Assembly: GCF_013283645.1 (NCBI RefSeq)
Contig: NZ_JABEKV010000002.1
Location: 69,798 to 133,797 of the forward strand
DNA from: Sinorhizobium psoraleae
GTDB lineage: Bacteria > Pseudomonadota > Alphaproteobacteria > Rhizobiales > Rhizobiaceae
Direction of reading: 5' to 3'
DNA: 64,000 nt
The position numbers and the translations under genes were made by a program. Shown piece by piece: positions 63,268 through 64,000 of the stretch. How positions within the stretch are numbered: the first letter of the stretch is position 1; each line of letters begins with the position of its first letter. Below the pieces are notes generated by a model. The model was not told the origin of the DNA, did not search any database, and worked only from the letters and a program-made list of their open reading frames with translations.

Positions 63268-64000
63268 TCAGGCTAGAACAGCCAGCAAGAGCAACGCCAC
63301 GATATTGGTGATCTTGATCGCCGGATTGACCGCCGGACCGGCCGTATCCTTGTAGGGATCGCCGACCGTATCGCCAGTGACCGATGCCTTGTGAGCCTCG
63401 GAACCCTTCATATGGCGAGTGCCGTTCTTATCGACGAAACCGTCCTCGAAGCTCTTCTTCGCATTGTCCCATGCCCCGCCCCCGGAGGTCATCGATATGG
63501 CTACGAAAAGGCCGTTGACGATGACGCCGAGGAGCGACGCTCCAAGTGCCGCGAAGGCCGAGGCCTTCGATCCGGAAAGCATCAGCACGCCGAAATAGAC
63601 GACGATCGGCGCCAGCACCGGCAGCAGCGATGGAATAATCATCTCGCGGATCGCCGCCTTGGTCAGCATGTCGACGGCGCGACCATAGTCGGGCCTGTCC
63701 TTGCCTTCCATGATGCCCGGCTTTTCCTTGAACTGCCGGCGCACCTCCTCGACGACAGCGCCGCCAGCGCGGCCGACGGCGGTCATGGCAATCCCGCCGA
63801 AAAGATAGGGAATGAGGCCACCGAAGATCAGGCCGGCGACGACATAGGGATTGGACAGATCAAACGAGATCGTTCCCACATCGGCGAAATAGGGATGCTT
63901 GTCGCCATTGGCGGCGAAATAGGTAAGGTCGTTCGAATAGGCAGCGAAGAGCACCAGGGCGCCAAGACCCGCAGAGCCGATCGCATAGCCCTTCGTTACG
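63268..64000 (-). CDS. hppA: Membrane-bound proton-translocating pyrophosphatase, C-terminal part
   Basis: About 243 C-terminal residues; the gene runs past the right edge (the frame is open to 64000: [20 protein letters not shown]). Conserved parts are [60 protein letters not shown] and [31 protein letters not shown]. It pumps protons across the membrane at the cost of pyrophosphate. The missing N-terminus prevents checking the catalytic loop and the potassium-dependence residue with certainty. Confidence 0.95.
   Translation of the reverse strand, partial: VTKGYAIGSAGLGALVLFAAYSNDLTYFAANGDKHPYFADVGTISFDLSNPYVVAGLIFGGLIPYLFGGIAMTAVGRAGGAVVEEVRRQFKEKPGIMEGKDRPDYGRAVDMLTKAAIREMIIPSLLPVLAPIVVYFGVLMLSGSKASAFAALGASLLGVIVNGLFVAISMTSGGGAWDNAKKSFEDGFVDKNGTRHMKGSEAHKASVTGDTVGDPYKDTAGPAVNPAIKITNIVALLLLAVLA

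Overview
The window reads as alphaproteobacterial DNA, most likely from a Sinorhizobium/Ensifer-type rhizobium. This rests on high GC, the core order (hppA, bamE/omlA, DUF177, plsX, fabH, ihfA, merR; then ctaA, argC, speB, rpsI, rplM), three copies of a short mosaic repeat resembling the RIME elements of rhizobia, and the TauR/TauABC/TauXY/Xsc/Pta taurine module. No database search was run; all names come from reading the translated proteins.

Region 1 (1 to about 13 kb) is accessory and decayed. It has transposase scraps (IS30, ISNCY-like, IS110), a membrane LuxR-type regulator beside a secreted-looking DUF4114 protein and a beta-barrel protein, a truncated RND pump, a class III cyclase with TPR repeats, and a shattered DUF2254 gene. 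It also holds a compact toxin-antitoxin-like operon: a winged-helix protein, an AbiEii-like nucleotidyltransferase and a broken PP2C-like phosphatase. That operon is preceded by a near-perfect 30-bp palindrome. A TIGR02587/TIGR02588 membrane pair and small unknown genes follow.

Region 2 (13.1 to 23.4 kb) is a complete taurine-degradation cluster. TauABC imports taurine, TauXY oxidises it to sulfoacetaldehyde, Xsc releases sulfite and makes acetyl phosphate, Pta makes acetyl-CoA, and a YeiH-type membrane protein may export the sulfur anion. TauR is divergent, with two candidate binding sites in the shared intergenic region.

Region 3 (23.7 to 31.9 kb) is again accessory: a GNAT, a frameshifted VOC protein, an arginase-fold protein with a changed metal ligand, an ArsR/SRPBCC pair, an SH3 protein with an Arg/Asp-rich tail, an orphan imm11-like gene with an internal stop, vapBC with a candidate operator, and two truncated transposases joined tail to tail. 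The last of these cuts a phospholipase D gene.

Region 4 (31.9 to 64 kb) is core-like. It carries an exonuclease-fold protein, a P450, metY, ribosomal proteins L13/S9, phenylalanine hydroxylase with an Lrp-type regulator, agmatinase, argC, heme A synthase, a polysaccharide assembly cluster (GNAT, Wzz, Wza-like, glycosyltransferase, WbaP-like, Wzy-like, plus a dead glycosyltransferase), tRNA-Pro(GGG) with a probable integrase remnant at its 3' side, and the lipid synthesis block plsX-fabH. The window ends inside hppA.
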